Below are positions 1 through 9,008 of a stretch of DNA of 64,000 nt, piece after piece; within the stretch, counting starts at the first letter, position 1, and each line of letters opens with the position of its first letter. Under the pieces are notes generated by a model. It was given only the letters and a program-made list of their open reading frames with translations, did no database searches and was not told the origin of the DNA. The translations under genes and the position numbers were made by a program. Origin of the DNA: an uncultured Bacilli bacterium (GTDB lineage: Bacteria; Bacillota_I; Bacilli_A; RF39; UBA660). The stretch covers positions 1-64,000 of the forward strand of contig CAKOOC010000003.1 of NCBI GenBank assembly GCA_934098375.1. The letters are read 5' to 3'.

Positions 1-524
1 TCAGTTATTACTTTTTCTTCTGCCTCCATGTATTCGCCTCTTGTAAACTCCCCAATTGATCCATCTGTAGTTACTACAATTCCAATAGTTGAATGATCCT
101 TAATAACCTTTTCGGTTCCAATTTCTGCTGCCTCTACAAATGGTATTTCCTCATCATACCAAGGTGTCTTAACTAGTCTTGGATTACCAAGTTCATCCTC
201 ATAACCATTGCTTGTCTTAATAACATATCCAACACAATCAATTAATTTAATATTAGTACTAAAATCATCTATTGTAATTTTAGCCCCTGTTGAAGGTACA
301 AACTTTGGTTCCGTGGTCATAATGGTTTTACCAGGAGCAGACTGAGGAATTTCATCAATACATCTCTTTTTTAAATCCTCATCTTCTATGTTAGGAACAA
401 CTAATGTTTCAATTACCTTCTTAATAAAAGTTGACTTACCAGTTCTAACTGCACCCACTACCCCTAAGTAAATTTCACCTTTACCCCAGGCAGAGATGCT
501 ACTAATTATCTCTTTTTTTTCCAT
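1..524 (-). CDS. spoIVA: Stage IV sporulation protein A, N-terminal part (runs off the window edge)
   Basis: The minus strand reads open from an ATG at 522-524 to the window edge, giving about 174 residues. An AAAGGA ribosome site lies 5 bases upstream. The translation starts MEKKEIISSISAWGKGEIYL and carries a P-loop GAVRTGKST (residues 24-32), followed by DEIPQSAPGKTIMTTEPKFV, the hallmark of SpoIVA. SpoIVA is the cytoskeletal ATPase that polymerises on the forespore surface and anchors the spore coat basement layer. The C-terminal half lies outside the window. Presence of this gene indicates that the organism, or a recent ancestor, forms endospores. Identity is from recalled family motifs. 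Confidence 0.93.
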   Translation of the reverse strand, partial: MEKKEIISSISAWGKGEIYLGVVGAVRTGKSTFIKKVIETLVVPNIEDEDLKKRCIDEIPQSAPGKTIMTTEPKFVPSTGAKITIDDFSTNIKLIDCVGYVIKTSNGYEDELGNPRLVKTPWYDEEIPFVEAAEIGTEKVIKDHSTIGIVVTTDGSIGEFTRGEYMEAEEKVIT

Positions 525-652
525 ACTTTGTCCTTTCATTTAAAATGTATGAAAAAAGTCTTAATCTAAGAACCAAAAATAATATTTATCATATAATATA
601 GAAAAAAGTATGTAAAACCTTCGGGCATAAATTATTGTATACAATCTACTTT

Positions 653-844
653 CTAACATCTTCCAGCGTTACAATTTGTAACAGACTCATTTTCTTCCTC
701 TTTAAGCCTTTTTTTCATAACTCTCCAATAAACTTGTGGGTTTTCACTTCCTGATAAAACTCCAACAACATCGACAACACTGATAAAGTATTTTTCTTCT
801 TCTTTATCCCACACAGTTCTAATTGTTTAATTATTAAATATTTT
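653..844 (-). pseudogene. Decayed BRO-N/DinD-like phage antirepressor fragment
   Basis: Reading the minus strand through the gap gives TIRTVWDKEEEKYFISVVDV, then a segment with VLSGSENPQVYWRVMKKRLK and ESVTNCNA. This matches the N-terminal BRO/DinD-type domain of prophage antirepressors, in which the block continues NCNxLKML. Here an in-frame TAA (827-829) interrupts the N-terminus. After NCNA the frame is lost, although WKML is readable one frame over, and a TAG follows at 653-655. No C-terminal region is recognisable. It is a remnant left between yfmH and spoIVA. The rest of the 525-874 gap shows no gene. Confidence 0.72.
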
Positions 845-850
845 ATATTC

Positions 851-882
851 AAAAAAAATGATACTTTCAAAATATCATTTTT
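851..882 (-). terminator. Rho-independent terminator after yfmF-yfmH
   Basis: On the minus strand the 10-bp arms AAAAATGATA and TATCATTTTT (854-863 and 873-882) enclose a 9-base loop and are followed by a T run. The stem overlaps the TGA stop of the M16 peptidase at 875-877, which supports TGA being a true stop. Confidence 0.8.
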
Positions 883-2118
883 CTTCTTTAAAATTACTAA
901 TGAGACCATAATTACTTAAATCAATTTTTTTAAGTAACTCTTTTAATTCATTTAAATTTAGTGAATTAACAAAAGATGCATCTTCATTAATATCAATGCC
1001 AAACTCTAAAACATTATCTGCATAAGAAAGCAAACTATCTTTATACCATTTTTTAAAATAATATTTATAATAATTGCTTCTTTTTTCCAAATTTCAAAAC
1101 TCTCTTCGTCAAAACTTAAGTTATTAATAACTTCTAATACCTTATTTTTTAATAATTCTTTATCCCTAATAAATAAATTAATAAACAAATAATAATAATC
1201 ATTAACATCCATATTAAAAGTATTAATATTATACATACTATGTTTATTATTAATCATAAACTTAGATAAATTAGATGTACTACTAAAGTTTTCATTTACA
1301 AAATAGTTGCGATAATAATCTAACTTTAACTTTTCTAAAGGTGAAAAATCATCTAAATTGAATTTAAAAATCATACTAACTTTATCATCTTCTTTATTAC
1401 TATATATGGTTATATCACGATTTCTAATTTCACTCGTTTCCTTTTTAGTTAACAAAGTAACCTTAGGATAAACCCTTTCTAAACTATCATAAGCATCTTC
1501 TATTAATTTTAATATCTTCTCTAAATTAAAGTTTCCTCCTACTAAAATCGTTTGATTACTGGGAATATAAAAAGCATCATACACATTTTTAATATAATCA
1601 TAATCAAATGAATTAATTAACTCCTCTGTACCTATTACACTTTCAAAACCATCACCATTAACATAATTCTTAAAAAACTCTCTCCAGTTTCTTTTATAAG
1701 GTTTTCCCTCATCATTTCTAAGTTCTTCAATAACGGCATGCTTAGTATCTTCGATATCTTTAGTATTAAAGCCTGGGGTATTTATATAATATATTAAATC
1801 TCTTAAATGTTTTTCAAAATGATATACACAATCGATATAAAAACTTGTTTTACGGTGATTAGTTATTCCATTAAAATATAATGAATCACTACAAAATCTT
1901 TTAAATAAATTACCAGCTTTTGAGTGTTCTATAACTAAATGTTCTAAATAATGGGCTGTTCCGTCCTTAACTGTATATTCCTTTCCATCAATTTCATACC
2001 TTTTGTTAAAGCCACCATAATTAATAATTAATTTAGCGTAAGCCGTATGAACTGTATCATCTTTATAATATATAACTTTAACACCATTTTTAAGTGTTAC
2101 TATTCCATAGTTTTTCAT
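875..2118 (-). pseudogene. yfmH: YfmH-like M16 family zinc peptidase, frameshifted near its C-terminus
   Basis: The intact N-terminal frame (2118 down to 1006) has the inverted zinc motif HYLEH at residues 56-60 and a downstream EE pair near residue 131 that supplies the third ligand, as in catalytic M16 peptidases. After ...FEIWKKEA the frame runs into unrelated residues and stops. The expected C-terminus (NYYKYYFKKWYKDSLLSYAD onward) continues in the -1 frame to the TGA at 875. Joined, the product is about 414 residues, close to the usual YfmH length. The break falls near a run of six A's at 1081-1086 (plus-strand T6). It may be a sequencing error, a real mutation or slippage. The gene overlaps yfmF by one base (TAATG), so the two are coupled. 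Confidence 0.85.
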
Positions 2119-3344
2119 TAATCATCACACCCCCTTACAACAACAGTTGAAGTAAACTCTATTCTATTTAAAAACTTTATAAATTCATCGGTCGTTATTT
2201 CACTATACACCTTAATATCTTTATCCATTGATGTTAAATCAAAATATTCTGCTTTAAATTTATTAAATTTATAATAATAATTATCACTGGCTCTAACTTT
2301 CGAAATTTTTAAATTTCTAATAATTTCTTTTTGATACTTTTTTAATTTTTTCTCATCTTTAATATCTTCTAAACATTCCTTAACTAATTTAGTAATAACA
2401 TCTTTATTTTGATATAAAGATCCACATGAAACTAATAAAGCGCCTGAGGTTGCCATTCCATTAACATTTGCATCATAAACTAAATTATTTTCTAGTCTAA
2501 GCTTATCAAATATTGAATAAGCTTTTTCAAATACTAAGATTTTTCTCAAAAATCGCAAATAATAAAAATCTTTTTCCTTATCATAATCTTTTATTCTAAA
2601 ATAATTATAAATAATAGTTTGTTTAAATTTATACTTTGTTTCATAATATTTTTTAACTTTTTGCTTATTTGCTTTCAAAGTATTTTCTTTAACTTTTACT
2701 TTTTTACCATTTTTAAAATATTTATCTATTATTTTAGTTACCTTAGAAGAAACATTACCATAAATAAACATTTCATATTCTCTATTAATAATATCCTTAT
2801 AATAATTTAAGGTATTAAATCTATCACACTCATTTAAATTAGCCATTTCTAATTCATAACTTAGATGATATTTCTCTTTTGGATCAATTAAACTAAGTAA
2901 AATATTTTCAGCATTATAATACATATCACTTATTTTATTTTTATTAATAATATCTAAAAAGCGATTCTTTTCTAAATTAAAATATTCTGCATTATAACCA
3001 TCATCATCTGCATTAGGCTCAAAAATATACTCATAGAAAAACTTTATAGCATCATCCATATCATAATCATCAACTATTCCTTCTTTAGGTATAATTAAAT
3101 CAAAAGATAAATAATTTTTATTTTTTAAAGTAACTAATGATGTATCAATATTAATAATTAATTTTTCTCGGCACGCTTTTGTAAATTTATCCATTGTATT
3201 ATATTTTTTAGTTGTTTTATGTAAGCTACTTAACAAAAAATTTTTTTGTTCATTTTTTATATCATAATCAATAGGAAAAAGTAACTCTATTAGTATTGTA
3301 TTTCCCTTTTTATTTCTTAAAACAATTGGTCTTTTCTCACTCAT
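2118..3344 (-). CDS. yfmF: YfmF-like M16 family protein (predicted non-catalytic partner)
   Basis: A 408-residue protein with the length and order of Bacillus YfmF, upstream of and overlapping the YfmH-like gene. It has no HxxEH zinc motif. The corresponding N-terminal region reads SSLHKTTKKYNTMDKFTKAC, so it should be the inactive half of a two-subunit peptidase. M16 pairs of this kind cleave peptides or trim membrane-associated proteins; the substrate here is unknown. It starts with an ATG at 3342-3344 after a GGAGG-type site and has a very Lys/Asn/Tyr-rich composition like its neighbours. Family assignment rests on synteny with the active partner as much as on sequence. Confidence 0.8.
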   Translation of the reverse strand: MSEKRPIVLRNKKGNTILIELLFPIDYDIKNEQKNFLLSSLHKTTKKYNTMDKFTKACREKLIINIDTSLVTLKNKNYLSFDLIIPKEGIVDDYDMDDAIKFFYEYIFEPNADDDGYNAEYFNLEKNRFLDIINKNKISDMYYNAENILLSLIDPKEKYHLSYELEMANLNECDRFNTLNYYKDIINREYEMFIYGNVSSKVTKIIDKYFKNGKKVKVKENTLKANKQKVKKYYETKYKFKQTIIYNYFRIKDYDKEKDFYYLRFLRKILVFEKAYSIFDKLRLENNLVYDANVNGMATSGALLVSCGSLYQNKDVITKLVKECLEDIKDEKKLKKYQKEIIRNLKISKVRASDNYYYKFNKFKAEYFDLTSMDKDIKVYSEITTDEFIKFLNRIEFTSTVVVRGCDD

Positions 3345-3379
3345 AAAAAGCCTCCCTTATAACATCAGTATATCAAATT

Positions 3380-4921
3380 TTATTTAATACTAAGTAATAT
3401 TTCTTTAGCCGTATCTAAAGTAAACGCGTCTTTTACACTTTTTAAATAATTAAATACCTGATTAAAGCTAGAATCTTTATTCATAAAAATATCATTCATT
3501 AAAGGCATATAGTTTTCTGGGAAACATTTATCAAAATCATCTAAACTAATATTAACTGCTCTAATAAAAGCAATCTCATCCATCCTTCTTGCTTTTGATA
3601 AAAATAATATATTTCTTATTAAATATCTAATAATTATTTCTTCTAAATCATTCAAACTTTCCCTATCCTGACTTGTTAATCTTAACATAATAAATTTAAT
3701 TTTTTTAATAATTTTAGCCTTATTATTACTATTTGCTTGAAACAAATACTGCAAAATCAAATTAGCAATATCGCCAGCCGCTTTAAGCGTTACAACACTA
3801 TATTTAGGAAAATAACATTCAGAAACAACATCATAATTATACTTTAAACAAAGTTTTTCTAAATCACTCATTCCTTCATTTATAGTAAAATCTTTAGGTC
3901 TATAAACATCTCCCATAATAACATTCATATCTAAATAAGACTTAATTACATTTCCATCTCCTCTAGCATATAAACTAGATAAAATACAAATATAATCTAT
4001 TCTCTTATAAAAAGATATATTAAATCCATCAATATCCTTTAAAGCTGTAAAAACTGCTTCATTAGCCTTAATAAGTAATCTTCTATTTTCCTTTTTACTT
4101 TTTCTTAGATTATAAATAACACTAGCATCTAAGTCCGTAAAATCATCTTGATATCCATATTTTTTATGCATCATAAAAGAGCCAAAAAAACATATATCAT
4201 CTCTATATCCCTCTAACGCCTCTAACATCATAGTATATATATAATCACTTAATAATGTATCTATTTTAAACGATTTATCCTGAAAAACACCCAAAAACGT
4301 TTTAAAATAAGGACTATTAATAAATAAAGGATAATCTAAAGAAATATGTTCTTTACCAGTACTTCCAATATATAATGGTTTATACCCTGTGCTTTCACAA
4401 GCAACATTTTTTGAATTTAAATAATCTTTTTTTATGTCATGTTCATGTCCATGAAAATTTATTCCTTGTGTCTTTAAAAATTCTTTTTTCATTAATGTAT
4501 ATAATGGATCATCTGGTATTTCTCCCATAAAAGCATAATGTGATAAATAATTTTCTTTAAAACTAACAGGATACATAAATACATCTTCAAATCCTAGAAC
4601 TTTATATGATTTTAATAATTTCTCACTATCATGATTACCCAAAATTAAGAGTTTATATCCATTTAATTTAGCAAGCATTTCTTTAATAACACTTGATCCT
4701 TTAAGACAGAAATCACCTAAAAAAATAACTACATCATCTTTTCCTACTACTTCGTTATGCATTTTTATAATATAGTTATTCATCTCTTCTACACTACTAA
4801 AATTTCCTCTAGTATAATCTATAATTCTTTCATGTCCAAAATGTTCATCACTAATAACATACACTTTTCTATCTGGATACTTATCCGTTAAATAACCATA
4901 AATATCTTTAAAATATGACAT
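3380..4921 (-). CDS. Metallophosphatase fused to a nucleotidyltransferase-like domain
   Basis: Residues 1-165 carry calcineurin-type phosphoesterase motifs: SDEH (D25, H27), GDF (69-71), GNHD (95-98) and GHEHD (158-162), all expected metal ligands. Residues about 240-330 contain FFGSFMMHKKYGYQDDFTDL, with GS at 247-248 and DLD at 263-265, the G-S...D-x-D pattern of polymerase-beta-type nucleotidyltransferases. The rest is helical and unrecognised. At 513 residues it is about twice the size of a stand-alone YfcE-like phosphatase. The two domains suggest a protein that both adds and removes a nucleotide or phosphate group, which is inference. It appears monocistronic, with a TATAAT-like box at 4945-4950. 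Confidence 0.72.
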   Translation of the reverse strand: MSYFKDIYGYLTDKYPDRKVYVISDEHFGHERIIDYTRGNFSSVEEMNNYIIKMHNEVVGKDDVVIFLGDFCLKGSSVIKEMLAKLNGYKLLILGNHDSEKLLKSYKVLGFEDVFMYPVSFKENYLSHYAFMGEIPDDPLYTLMKKEFLKTQGINFHGHEHDIKKDYLNSKNVACESTGYKPLYIGSTGKEHISLDYPLFINSPYFKTFLGVFQDKSFKIDTLLSDYIYTMMLEALEGYRDDICFFGSFMMHKKYGYQDDFTDLDASVIYNLRKSKKENRRLLIKANEAVFTALKDIDGFNISFYKRIDYICILSSLYARGDGNVIKSYLDMNVIMGDVYRPKDFTINEGMSDLEKLCLKYNYDVVSECYFPKYSVVTLKAAGDIANLILQYLFQANSNNKAKIIKKIKFIMLRLTSQDRESLNDLEEIIIRYLIRNILFLSKARRMDEIAFIRAVNISLDDFDKCFPENYMPLMNDIFMNKDSSFNQVFNYLKSVKDAFTLDTAKEILLSIK

Positions 4922-4960
4922 AATAATCCCTTCTTTTAGTGACTATTATAACAAACAATT

Positions 4961-4996
4961 AAAAAAATAGAGAATTTTTTATCCCTTGCTCTATTT
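4961..4996 (-). terminator. Possible terminator in the gap upstream of the fusion phosphatase
   Basis: On the minus strand AAATAGAG and CTCTATTT (4965-4972 and 4989-4996) can pair across a 16-base loop, and seven T's follow the stem. It would end transcription entering from the 5.0-5.13 kb segment. The large loop makes it weaker than neighbouring terminators. Confidence 0.45.
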
Positions 4997-5130
4997 AATT
5001 TTTAAAGTCTACATAAACCCCCTCATTTCTTTGAAAAAAGGCTGATTTTAATCAATTAAGCTTTTTAGAGTAGTAAATGATTACATTGCTTTCGTTATTA
5101 CCATTTACATTTTGGCTGAGTCAACTCCAT
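4997..5130 (-). other. Non-coding gap with an inverted repeat, bounded by two terminators
   Basis: No ORF is convincing here. The inverted repeat GTAAATG/CATTTAC (5073-5079 and 5102-5108) encloses a 22-base interval. The segment lies between the end of the pilus operon (terminator 5131-5154) and another U-tailed hairpin (4961-4996), so a short transcript could arise here. No clear promoter was found. A gene remnant (the minus strand reads FFKEMRGFM before a stop) is equally possible. Confidence 0.3.
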
Positions 5131-5154
5131 AAAAAAAGTTTACTTTCGTAAACT
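5131..5154 (-). terminator. Terminator of the tad-like operon
   Basis: On the minus strand AGTTTAC-GAAA-GTAAACT followed by seven T's (stem 5137-5154, tail 5131-5136). It overlaps the TAG stop of the TadC-like gene and closes the 5.1-8.8 kb unit. Confidence 0.88.
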
Positions 5155-5947
5155 ACATAGATGATGTAAATAACATCAAAATTGAAATAACAAGTAAAAT
5201 CATTACGCCCACGCCCGTTGAAACTAACATTATCATTGTTTTACTTTCCATCTTTTCCAAACGATCTTTATATCTGGTTTCACGAGCCTTTTGTTGTAAG
5301 TTAGATATATTTCTAGAGAAAGTAAGAAGCTGTTCTTGTTTTCTTTCTTGACTACCTAAACTTAAACGATATAAAAGTCTCATCATACGCATAGAATCCC
5401 TAACTGGATATTCTCTTGCAAAATCCATATAAGGATTAATTGTTGAATCACCAGCATTTATTCTTTCAATAAGCTCTCTAAGACCGCTTTTAAAAATTTC
5501 TGGTGCTTCATCAATAGATTTACCAAGTGCTACAGGCACTGTATAATGTTGCACTAATATTTCTAAGTTTTTTAAATAATAAGGAAGCATTGTATCTATA
5601 ATATGTAAATGACTCTTATAATATCTTTTTAATTGAAAGTAAGAAAGTTTATAGACACCATACGCACATATTAATGCAAAAAGTACATTAACATAACTTA
5701 GTCTACTTAAAAATAACATTATCATAATAAGTAAAGTAAATAAGCCATTTCTAAGTCTCGTATTAAACAACTTATAAATATCAATCGCATCTCCATATTT
5801 AGCTTTAGCATAAAAATCAAAATCTTTTTCTTTTAATTTTAAAAATACATCCTGATTATCACTTATAAATTTATTAGTACTAATACTACCATTATATTCT
5901 AATATCACAAACAAGATAATACCAAGAATAACTACTTCTATAAGCAT
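5153..5947 (-). CDS. tadC: TadC-like pilus assembly membrane protein (T2SSF family)
   Basis: A 264-residue membrane protein with an N-terminal helix (about 3-20), a paired hydrophobic block (66-100) and a C-terminal helix (about 234-261), flanking a charged cytoplasmic helical segment. This is the architecture of the T2SSF/GspF-like platform proteins TadB and TadC, which sit in the inner membrane and couple the TadA ATPase to pilin polymerisation. It is the last gene of a run TadA-TadB-TadC separated by 2-25 bases, so it is cotranscribed with them. Sequence similarity to model TadC is weak; the call rests on topology and gene order. Confidence 0.78.
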   Translation of the reverse strand: MLIEVVILGIILFVILEYNGSISTNKFISDNQDVFLKLKEKDFDFYAKAKYGDAIDIYKLFNTRLRNGLFTLLIMIMLFLSRLSYVNVLFALICAYGVYKLSYFQLKRYYKSHLHIIDTMLPYYLKNLEILVQHYTVPVALGKSIDEAPEIFKSGLRELIERINAGDSTINPYMDFAREYPVRDSMRMMRLLYRLSLGSQERKQEQLLTFSRNISNLQQKARETRYKDRLEKMESKTMIMLVSTGVGVMILLVISILMLFTSSM

Positions 5948-5949
5948 TC

Positions 5950-6849
5950 TTATTCGCCTCCTGTCTGTTCATTATAGTATTTTTCACCATCAAGTAAGAA
6001 ATATGAATTAATTATTATTACTAAATGAAGTAAAATTTGAACATAAACTTTATCTAACATAGCAATATAATTTTTAGATCCCAGCAAAAATTGCGTAAGC
6101 ATTACTAAAAAATATAGTGCAAAACCAAATGTTAAAAACTTTTTATGATAACTAGAACGGTCCATCTTATCACGGTACACACCTTCTACTAACATATCGA
6201 TATCAAGAAGCATATTTTCCAAAGACTCTCCTGAATCTTTAGCGCCCTCTTTAGTAATTTGTAAGAATAATTGATGCATATTTTTTACCATATAATATGG
6301 ATATTTATTATTAAAATAATTTATTGATTCTTCAATGGTTCCATTCGCATAAGCCATTTCAATCATTTTTTTTACATCACTAAGAACTGGATCTTCTAAA
6401 ACACCAGAATCTCTAACACCTTCTAAAGCCTTTACAAATGATTGAGTTGTATTAAATTCCATAATAACATTTGTTGTATAAACCTGGATCTGCTCAAAAA
6501 TAAATTCACTATAAACTCTTTTACATCTTAAATAAGCTAAGTACGGAATAAAAGCTACGGCCACTGCTGCATAAATAATTGCCCAAATAATGCTATAAAA
6601 ATATAAATATGCAACGCCTGCTCCAAACACCGCAAATATTATAACCTGAACAACATATTGTTTTACAGTAAATTCTTCCCCTAGCTCTTTAGACTTTTCA
6701 CGAACCATTTTAAATGTATAAGGAGCATATTTTTCATATAAATTACCTGCTTCTTTAGCCATAAATTTATATACATTAGAGCCACTATTACGACGATATG
6801 CCACAATAAATATAATAATTGCAGTAACAATTAATAACTCTATTTTCAT
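5950..6849 (-). CDS. tadB: TadB-like pilus assembly membrane protein (T2SSF family)
   Basis: A 299-residue protein with an N-terminal helix (5-18), a hydrophobic pair (about 68-105), a long cytoplasmic helical domain (110-235) and two C-terminal helices (243-262 and 268-288). This matches TadB-type platform proteins with a T2SSF domain. The cytoplasmic segment has the family's features (SFVKALEGVRDSGVL followed by an acidic helix). It lies 25 bases downstream of the TadA-like ATPase and 2 bases upstream of TadC. TadB and TadC are thought to form a heteromeric inner-membrane platform for Flp pili. Confidence 0.82.
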   Translation of the reverse strand: MKIELLIVTAIIIFIVAYRRNSGSNVYKFMAKEAGNLYEKYAPYTFKMVREKSKELGEEFTVKQYVVQVIIFAVFGAGVAYLYFYSIIWAIIYAAVAVAFIPYLAYLRCKRVYSEFIFEQIQVYTTNVIMEFNTTQSFVKALEGVRDSGVLEDPVLSDVKKMIEMAYANGTIEESINYFNNKYPYYMVKNMHQLFLQITKEGAKDSGESLENMLLDIDMLVEGVYRDKMDRSSYHKKFLTFGFALYFLVMLTQFLLGSKNYIAMLDKVYVQILLHLVIIINSYFLLDGEKYYNEQTGGE

Positions 6850-6874
6850 AAATATTACTCCCTTCTTATTATTC

Positions 6875-7978
6875 TTATAATGTCTCTATTTCTACTTTAT
6901 CATCAGTACTACCATGATTTTCTTCACCTAAATTAAATGTATCTTTAGGTAAAATTACTCCTTGTAATTCTAAATATTCTAATAAATACTTAGTTGGATT
7001 CTTAATACTAAAAGTTCCATCTACACTTTTTCTATAAATTGTATTACTACAAGGATTATTATTTTCATCAACATAAAACTCGCAAACTTCCATAATTTCT
7101 CTTTGAAATCTACCTAATGCTTTACTCATATAACCCTTAACACATACCGCAATTTGAACATATCTATGAATAGTTGATAAAAACTGTGATACATCTTGGT
7201 TAGACTCTAATAATGAGTACATACGCATTGGAACACTTGAAGCTTTATCAGCATGGATAGTTGATAAAATATTATGTCCAGAAGAAATAGAGTTTCTAAC
7301 TGCCATAACCGCTTCAGCACTACGAACCTCTGATAGTAATATCCATTTAGGGTTTTGTCTCATACAAGTAACCAAAACATCACTATATGATGCAATATTA
7401 TTAGTCTTCATCGCCACTATATCTCTATGAGGGAAAATTCTATCTAAATGAAGCTCTAATGTATCTTCAATTGTAATTATTTTTTCATTTTCTTTTGTAT
7501 GAGAAGCAAGATATTTTACAAGTTCTGTTTTACCAGAACCAGTTTCACCTGCTACAATTATATTACAGTGTCCTTCTACACACTTCATTAAAAAATCATG
7601 AATTTGTACCGTACAATATTTTTCATTTATTAATTTATCTTTATTTAATCTAATTTTTGCTGGTGTTTTACGAATAACACAAGCAATTCCATTAGTAGCA
7701 ATAGAATCATGAATAAAGTTAAGACGTAATTCAGCACTTTCGGCATCTAAGAAAGGATGAGCCATGTTAAATGTTTTACCCATTACATTAGAACACTGAA
7801 ACGCTAATTTTTCCATTAAAGGATTATTAATATCCGGTCTATTTACTTGATATACACCTTTATCTAAAGTTTTAAGCCACACCTGCCCACCATTACTATA
7901 GGAAATATCTGTAACATTATCATCATTTAAAAACTCTTCTAATGGTCCAAAATCTAATTGTTCAAATAAATTATTCAT
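6875..7978 (-). CDS. tadA: TadA/CpaF-type secretion ATPase
   Basis: A 367-residue type II/IV secretion ATPase. Walker A is GETGSGKT at 144-151, the Asp box starts at IEDTLELHL (170-178), Walker B is ILLSEVRS (213-220), and the His box is STIHAD (239-244). These place it in the VirB11/TadA superfamily, hexameric ATPases that energise pilus assembly. Next to TadB and TadC the natural reading is the motor of a Flp/Tad pilus. Because VirB4, VirD4 and VirB6 homologues lie in the same region and no separate VirB11 is visible, the same ATPase could also serve the T4SS-like channel, which is inference. Confidence 0.93.
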   Translation of the reverse strand: MNNLFEQLDFGPLEEFLNDDNVTDISYSNGGQVWLKTLDKGVYQVNRPDINNPLMEKLAFQCSNVMGKTFNMAHPFLDAESAELRLNFIHDSIATNGIACVIRKTPAKIRLNKDKLINEKYCTVQIHDFLMKCVEGHCNIIVAGETGSGKTELVKYLASHTKENEKIITIEDTLELHLDRIFPHRDIVAMKTNNIASYSDVLVTCMRQNPKWILLSEVRSAEAVMAVRNSISSGHNILSTIHADKASSVPMRMYSLLESNQDVSQFLSTIHRYVQIAVCVKGYMSKALGRFQREIMEVCEFYVDENNNPCSNTIYRKSVDGTFSIKNPTKYLLEYLELQGVILPKDTFNLGEENHGSTDDKVEIETL

Positions 7979-8000
7979 ACCATCATTTCCTTAAACTATA

Positions 8001-8822
8001 TTAATAATCTAAACACTCTTTATCTATTAAACTAGCACTTTCTGCATAAGTTAAATCTGATTTATTATTTATAAAGTCAATAATAACCTGACTAGCTACT
8101 TGAGTTGCACTATGATTTTCTGTATATTCTTTACCACGAGGTACTGGGAATATTTTAATTTGATTTGTTGAAATGTGATCAGCTCTAGTTAATAGAAGGA
8201 ACATACTATCAGGTACAGAGAAAATTAATTCAGCAGGTATTCCTGTCTCAGACTGTGAAGAAAATACTGATTTACCATTAGAATCTCTAACATCTAAAAC
8301 TTGAATACTTTCTATCATCTTAGCAATAATTACTTTTCCTTCATCACTTACTGCTGAAATATATAAATCTATATAATCATCTCGCATAATAGAGTTTGCA
8401 TATGTATCATGTAATGTTACGGGTAAACTATAAACTGTATGACACTTAGGTAAATTTTCTGTAATATAATTTGGTCTTTGTTCAGCCGCCATTAGTTGAC
8501 TAGAATAAAACAAACCGCCTTCTGGAATTTTTGAATCATAAGAAACATACTTACCAATAACCTGACTTAATGAAGTTAATAGTCCTGGTGTTGTATCAAC
8601 CATACTTTTACTAACTTTAATAGTACCAACTTGATCTTTTGTAATTAATTCGTTAGCTTTTAATTCTACCTTAGCATATGGAATACTTTGAGGTTCAACT
8701 GATTGATTAACTCTCCAGTTATATCCAACATATAATACAATTATCCCAATAACCACACCTAATATTGTTACAGTATTTTTATTACCTAAAAATCTTTTTA
8801 TTGTTACTCCTATATTCCCCAT
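8001..8822 (-). CDS. cpaB: CpaB/RcpC-like SAF-domain pilus protein
   Basis: A 273-residue protein with one N-terminal membrane helix (about 17-35) followed by a SAF-type domain: ELITKDQVGTIKV, then IPEGGLFYSSQL near residues 50-112. This is the organisation of CpaB/RcpC, a Tad pilus component located outside the membrane. In a Gram-positive cell it would sit at the membrane-wall interface. It starts with ATG after AGGAGG and lies 22 bases upstream of the TadA-like ATPase, so it heads the CpaB-TadA-TadB-TadC unit. FlgA-like proteins share the SAF fold but the context favours CpaB. Confidence 0.8.
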   Translation of the reverse strand: MGNIGVTIKRFLGNKNTVTILGVVIGIIVLYVGYNWRVNQSVEPQSIPYAKVELKANELITKDQVGTIKVSKSMVDTTPGLLTSLSQVIGKYVSYDSKIPEGGLFYSSQLMAAEQRPNYITENLPKCHTVYSLPVTLHDTYANSIMRDDYIDLYISAVSDEGKVIIAKMIESIQVLDVRDSNGKSVFSSQSETGIPAELIFSVPDSMFLLLTRADHISTNQIKIFPVPRGKEYTENHSATQVASQVIIDFINNKSDLTYAESASLIDKECLDY

Positions 8823-8911
8823 TTTTATTCCTCCTATTATATATGATTATTATAGCAAATCATAATTTTATTTTCAATACTGTTTATTCTAAGTTAATTA
8901 AAAATCACAAT

Positions 8912-8950
8912 AAAACTAGAGATATATTAAGGTTCATCTCTAGCTTTTTT
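8912..8950 (-). terminator. Strong bidirectional terminator between the pseudopilin gene and cpaB
   Basis: Arms CTAGAGAT (8916-8923) and ATCTCTAG (8936-8943) form an 8-bp stem with T-rich flanks on both strands. On the minus strand it ends the transcript carrying the two secreted proteins and the TadE-like gene, so cpaB-tadABC needs its own promoter. Confidence 0.78.
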
Positions 8951-9008
8951 AAGTTCCTGCTATGGTCGGAATCACCGTTTTTTCATACAAGTCTTATATT
9001 CTTATATA

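Noticed and set aside
715..909. 64-codon ORF upstream of the M16 gene end
   Set aside because: It overlaps the terminator and the BRO-N remnant in a different frame and has no ribosome site or recognisable sequence.
875..2118. Programmed -1 frameshift in yfmH
   Set aside because: The A run is present, but the zero frame reads AAA AAA G and not the A AAA AAG phase, and no stimulatory stem is seen. An error or mutation is more likely.
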